Assembly: GCA_947175005.1 (NCBI GenBank)
Contig: CAMWLD010000012.1
Span: 1 to 16,317 of the forward strand
Source of the DNA: an uncultured Ruminococcus sp.
Lineage (GTDB): Bacteria; Bacillota; Clostridia; Oscillospirales; Ruminococcaceae
Length of the DNA: 16,317 bases
Direction of reading: 5' to 3'
Shown: positions 13,672 through 16,317 of the stretch, piece by piece
Position numbering within the stretch: position 1 is the stretch's first letter
Layout: each line of letters begins with the position of its first letter
Program-made: the position numbers and the translations under genes
Notes under the pieces: model-generated
Told to the model about the DNA's origin: nothing
What the model saw: the letters and a program-made list of their open reading frames with translations, nothing else
Databases searched by the model: none

Positions 13672-14676
13672 TTAATATTCAAAAATTACCGCACCTAAGG
13701 TCAGTCCTGCGCCGAAGCCCACAAAGCATATTTTCTGCCCGCGCTTTACAGCTCCCGAGGTCACCGCCTCGTCAAAGGCTATTGGGATAGAGGCGCTGGA
13801 GGTGTTGCCGTGACGGTCGATGTTCACATAGAATTTATCCATGGAAACGCCCAGATTTTTTGCGGCGGTCTCGATAATGCGGATATTCGCCTGGTGGGGC
13901 ACGAACACGTCAATATCGTCTATGTCAAGCCCGGCGGCGGCGGCGGCGTTCTTTGCTGCGCCTGGCAGCGCTTTGGTGGCGAACTTGTAGACCTCCTTGC
14001 CGTTTTGAACCAGCATATTATGGGTTATTTCGGGGTCGGTCTCATCGTCAATGACTGTGGGAACATCGGGCATAAAGGGGTGGATATTATGGGCAGTTCT
14101 TGCATAGAGAAACTTCGCCCCCGTGCCGTCCGCACCTGTCCAGGCGGCGAAAAGCTTGTCCGAACGCTCCACTATAACAGCGGCTGCGCCGTCCCCGAAA
14201 AGCACGCATGAAGAGCGGTCCTCAAAGTTGGTGATATGGGAAAGGCTTTCCGCTGCGCAAACGAGGACATATTTAAGGTTATCATCCGTAGCAAGATACC
14301 TGCGGGCGGTATCAAGAGCATACACAAAGCCCGAGCAGGCAGCCCCCAGATCGAAGCAGGCAGCGTTTACCGCCCCTATCTCCCGCTGGATAAGGCAGGA
14401 CACCGAGGGGGTGGAAAAATCGTTCGTAATGGTGGAGGTTATTATAAGCCCTATGTCGGCAGGGTCGATATTTGCGCGCTCCATGGCCTGCTTTGACGCA
14501 CAGGCGCCCATATGCCAGGTAGGCTCGCCCCCGCTCATTCTGCGCACGCTGATACCCGTGCGGGTCTTTATCCACTCGTCGCTTGTGTCCACGATTCTGG
14601 ACATATCATCGTTGGTAACAGCCACGGCGGGCGCATAGCTTCCTGTGGAGATAATGTTTATCCCTGTCAATACCAT
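13672..14676 (-). CDS. fabH: 3-oxoacyl-ACP synthase III, 334 aa
   Basis: FabH starts fatty-acid chains by condensing an acyl-CoA with malonyl-ACP. The Cys-His-Asn triad is Cys114 (GAACSGFVYAL), His261 (PHQANIRII) and Asn291 (GNTSSASIP). The Asn distinguishes it from FabF. N-terminal STGSYAP and C-terminal FGAGLTLGAVIFEY are typical; length is normal (315-335). The exact start is uncertain. ATG 14676 has AAAGGA only 3 nt upstream, which is very close. An in-frame TTG at 14670 (LTGINII) has better spacing. It is the first gene of the operon, about 115 nt downstream of the predicted transcription start. Confidence 0.96.
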   Translation of the reverse strand: MVLTGINIISTGSYAPAVAVTNDDMSRIVDTSDEWIKTRTGISVRRMSGGEPTWHMGACASKQAMERANIDPADIGLIITSTITNDFSTPSVSCLIQREIGAVNAACFDLGAACSGFVYALDTARRYLATDDNLKYVLVCAAESLSHITNFEDRSSCVLFGDGAAAVIVERSDKLFAAWTGADGTGAKFLYARTAHNIHPFMPDVPTVIDDETDPEITHNMLVQNGKEVYKFATKALPGAAKNAAAAAGLDIDDIDVFVPHQANIRIIETAAKNLGVSMDKFYVNIDRHGNTSSASIPIAFDEAVTSGAVKRGQKICFVGFGAGLTLGAVIFEY

Positions 14677-14798
14677 CAATCCTTTCGGGGGTAAAATTAT
14701 TCTTGTAAATTTCTTCCGGATATGTTATACTTGTCATAGGCGGTATTTTTTGCCGTGCAAAAAATTTTCACTGTCAATGAAAATATCCATATAATATT

Positions 14799-14828
14799 AT
14801 TGTAATATATTTTGGGCGTGCTTGTCAA
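14799..14828 (-). promoter_or_regulatory. SigA-type promoter of the fabH operon
   Basis: On the minus strand TTGACA (14828-14823), an 18-bp spacer and TACAAT (14804-14799). The DNA just upstream (14830-14862) is almost pure A/T and could act as an UP element. Predicted start is near 14792. Confidence 0.75.
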
Positions 14829-14904
14829 CCGATATTTTGTATTTTTTGAAAAAATTTACAAGGTGAGTAGATTTTATGTAAACTCTAAGTTATATTTTAT
14901 TATT

Positions 14905-14921
14905 TTATACTTTTAGTATAA
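14905..14921. promoter_or_regulatory. 17-bp dyad in the fabH-fabD divergent region
   Basis: TTATACT-TTT-AGTATAA is a perfect 7-bp inverted repeat with a 3-nt centre. It lies about 80 bp upstream of the fabH -35 and 200 bp upstream of the fabD -35. The size and symmetry fit a dimeric repressor site, but it matches neither the FapR nor the FabT consensus as I know them. In AT-rich DNA chance cannot be excluded. Confidence 0.4.
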
Positions 14922-15004
14922 TATAATAGCTAATGACGGGGCTTGTTTGGGGAAATGTTTTGGGAATTTGCCGCTGATACAGTTTATAACAGCTCATTTT
15001 TATG

Positions 15005-15114
15005 TATGCAATTGCATAGAGAAAACAGCATAATAAAAATTATGCTTAGAAAATTTATGCTAATTTTTGTGCAGACATACAAACCTTGCAAATTATTGGG
15101 GTTATTTTGCATAA
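15005..15114. promoter_or_regulatory. Cluster of GCATAA/TTATGC half-sites upstream of fabD
   Basis: Within 110 bp there are a perfect 14-bp palindrome TATGCAATTGCATA (15005-15018), a perfect inverted repeat AGCATAAT-AAAA-ATTATGCT (15027-15046), a single TTATGC (15055-15060) and a GCATAA (15109-15114) ending 5 bp before the fabD -35. Repetition of one half-site next to a core lipid-synthesis promoter suggests an operator region. The regulator is not in the window. Confidence 0.5.
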
Positions 15115-15119
15115 AGCTA

Positions 15120-15148
15120 TTGACAAGCTTGACAAAATTTGCTATAAT
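15120..15148 (+). promoter_or_regulatory. Consensus SigA promoter for fabD
   Basis: Perfect TTGACA (15120-15125), 17-bp spacer, perfect TATAAT (15143-15148). Predicted start is near 15155, giving a leader of about 130 nt with a small hairpin ATCGG/CCGAT (15179-15183 with 15192-15196). Confidence 0.9.
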
Positions 15149-15283
15149 AAAAATACGAAGACCATTAAATTTCCGCTTATCGGCGGATTTTCCGATCTCG
15201 GCAGAAAAATTCTTGCGTTACAGTTGTTTCGGAGTATAAAAAAAAGTGATTTAATTTAAATAAATTTTTGGAGGTAAAAAAAT

Positions 15284-16198
15284 ATGTCAAAAAATGTATT
15301 TCTTTTTTCGGGACAGGGAAGTCAGTATCCGGGAATGGGGGTCAGCTTTGCAAACAGTGATGTAAAGCTTAAAGCCATATTTGACGAGGCAAGCGAGGTA
15401 CTGGGGTTTGACCTGTTGGACAAGTGCGCAAACGCTCCTGCGGAGGAGCTTTCCCGGACGGTCATTTCACAGCCTGCCATTATGGCGGTCTCCCTTTGCG
15501 CGGCCGAGGCGTTGAGGGATAGGGGGATAGTTGCCGAGGCTGCGGCGGGGCATTCGCTGGGGGAATATGCGGCTATGGTTTACTGCGGTATCGTTTCAAG
15601 GGAGGACGGCTTTAAGCTGATAAAGGCAAGGAGCGAGGCCATGCAGAGAGCTTCCGAAGCTGCAAAGGGGGCTATGTACGCCATTATCGGCAAGACTCCA
15701 GGGGAGATAGAGCAGGCTTGCGAGGCTGCGGAGGGGTATGTTGTGGCTGTGAACTACAATTCGACCGTGCAGACGGTCATTGCAGGGGAGGAAGAGGCTG
15801 CGGCAAAGGCGGCGGAGGCTTTGACGGCTGCGGGGGCAAGGGCTGTGCGGCTGGGGGTTTCGTCGGCTTTCCATTCAAAGCTTATGCAGCCTGCGGCAGA
15901 TGAGTTTTTGCCTGTGGCAAAGACGTTTGGGTTTAATGAGCCGAAGATCACTATGATGAGCAACATCAGCGGGGGTGTTCTGGACAGCGTGGAGGGCATG
16001 GCGGAGCGGCTGGCAAAGCATATTGTTTCCCCTGTGCGGTTTACGGACGAGCTGGCGGCGCTGGACGGTATGGGGTTTGACAAGTTTATTGAGTGCGGCC
16101 CGGGCAAGGTGCTGACGGGATTGGTGAAAAAGACACTTAAAGGGGCGAACGCCGTAAATGTGCAGGATATGGACGGGTTGGAGAAAGCGTGCGGCTGA
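15284..16198 (+). CDS. fabD: Malonyl-CoA:ACP transacylase, 304 aa
   Basis: FabD moves malonyl from CoA to ACP, supplying the extender unit for FabH and FabF. The oxyanion motif GQGSQYPGMG (10-19), nucleophile Ser91 in GHSLGEYAAM, Arg116, catalytic His197 in SAFHSKLM and the C-terminal ECGPGKVLTGL (270-280) are all in place. Length is typical (305-315). The ATG has GGAGG 9 nt upstream. It is divergent from the operon holding all its partner enzymes and has a near-perfect promoter of its own, so it can be expressed independently or co-regulated through the shared upstream region. No clear terminator follows; only a weak AAGGC/GCCTT hairpin is seen at 16207-16222. Confidence 0.97.
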   Translation: MSKNVFLFSGQGSQYPGMGVSFANSDVKLKAIFDEASEVLGFDLLDKCANAPAEELSRTVISQPAIMAVSLCAAEALRDRGIVAEAAAGHSLGEYAAMVYCGIVSREDGFKLIKARSEAMQRASEAAKGAMYAIIGKTPGEIEQACEAAEGYVVAVNYNSTVQTVIAGEEEAAAKAAEALTAAGARAVRLGVSSAFHSKLMQPAADEFLPVAKTFGFNEPKITMMSNISGGVLDSVEGMAERLAKHIVSPVRFTDELAALDGMGFDKFIECGPGKVLTGLVKKTLKGANAVNVQDMDGLEKACG

Positions 16199-16280
16199 CA
16201 AAACAGAAGGCAGACGAGCCTTGCAAAATAACGGTTTAACGTCACACTAAAGCATTACAAGATTACTCACGTCACTCGGG

Positions 16281-16317
16281 TTCCAAGGGCGGAGCCTTTG
16301 GCGGGGACGGGGGCAGC
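16281..16317. repeat. GC-rich dispersed intergenic repeat, right copy (cut by window end)
   Basis: It begins TTCCAAGGGCGGAGCC and continues with TTTGGCGGGGACGGGGGCAGC. It is the same kind of element as 85-138 and in the same orientation, lacking a few bases and truncated by the window boundary. AAGGGCGGAGCCTTT forms an imperfect inverted repeat. Confidence 0.65.

Noticed and set aside
13599..13682. N-terminal extension of the DUF4241-like protein from ATG 13682
   Set aside because: The extra residues are translated heptamer repeat, overlap the fabH end and lack a ribosome site, while GTG 13598 has one.
15129..15134. Second TTGACA upstream of fabD
   Set aside because: It is only 8 bp from the TATAAT, too close to act as its -35 box.
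14943..15239. A 98-codon plus-strand frame upstream of fabD
   Set aside because: It covers the consensus fabD promoter and the inverted-repeat cluster, lacks a good ribosome site, and its translation resembles random AT-rich DNA.
14677..15283. FapR- or FabT-type operator
   Set aside because: I see no TTAGTA...TACTAA-like or TTTGA...TCAAA-like palindrome matching those consensus sites as I know them; the dyads present are different.

Overview
This window carries a type II fatty-acid synthesis (FASII) and acetyl-CoA carboxylase (ACC) locus from a low-to-mid-GC Gram-positive bacterium. It is most likely a Clostridia/Oscillospiraceae (Ruminococcus-like) species. That placement is inferred from FabK as the only enoyl-ACP reductase seen, separate accA/accD/accB/accC genes beside the fab genes, strong AAGGAGG-type ribosome sites, SigA-type promoters and GC-rich dispersed intergenic repeats. 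No marker gene in the window fixes the genus.

Left flank (1-1885): a GC-rich dispersed repeat (85-138) and a structured non-coding block (180-365) precede two plus-strand genes. The first encodes an unrecognised 172-residue protein. The second encodes an HD-domain phosphohydrolase-like protein. Each has its own TTGAAA-N17-TATAAT promoter. A symmetrical terminator (1849-1882) lies between the HD gene and a convergent minus-strand gene (1881-3071) for an unrecognised 396-residue protein with three internal repeats.

Main operon (minus strand, 14676 down to 3273): in transcript order it reads fabH, DUF4241-like lipoprotein candidate, fabK, fabG, fabF, accB, an acidic unknown protein, fabZ, accC, a zinc-ribbon membrane protein, accD, accA, acpP, then a strong intrinsic terminator. 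The four ACC genes make malonyl-CoA and fabD (plus strand, 15284-16198) loads it onto ACP. FabH starts chains, FabF elongates them, and FabG, FabZ and FabK perform reduction, dehydration and the second reduction. ACP, the carrier, is encoded last. Three genes with no known FASII role are interleaved. No fabT/fapR-type regulator, plsX, birA or fabI is in the window.

Divergent control region (14677-15283): fabH and fabD have back-to-back SigA promoters separated by about 300 bp of AT-rich DNA. That DNA holds a 17-bp dyad and a cluster of GCATAA/TTATGC half-sites, the most likely place for a lipid-responsive regulator to bind. The right end of the window runs into a second copy of the GC-rich dispersed repeat.

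The pathway itself is well understood. The less usual elements are the interleaved genes, a long low-complexity tail on AccD, a tandem-heptamer repeat present twice in opposite orientation inside the operon, and the structured RNA-like block at 180-365.
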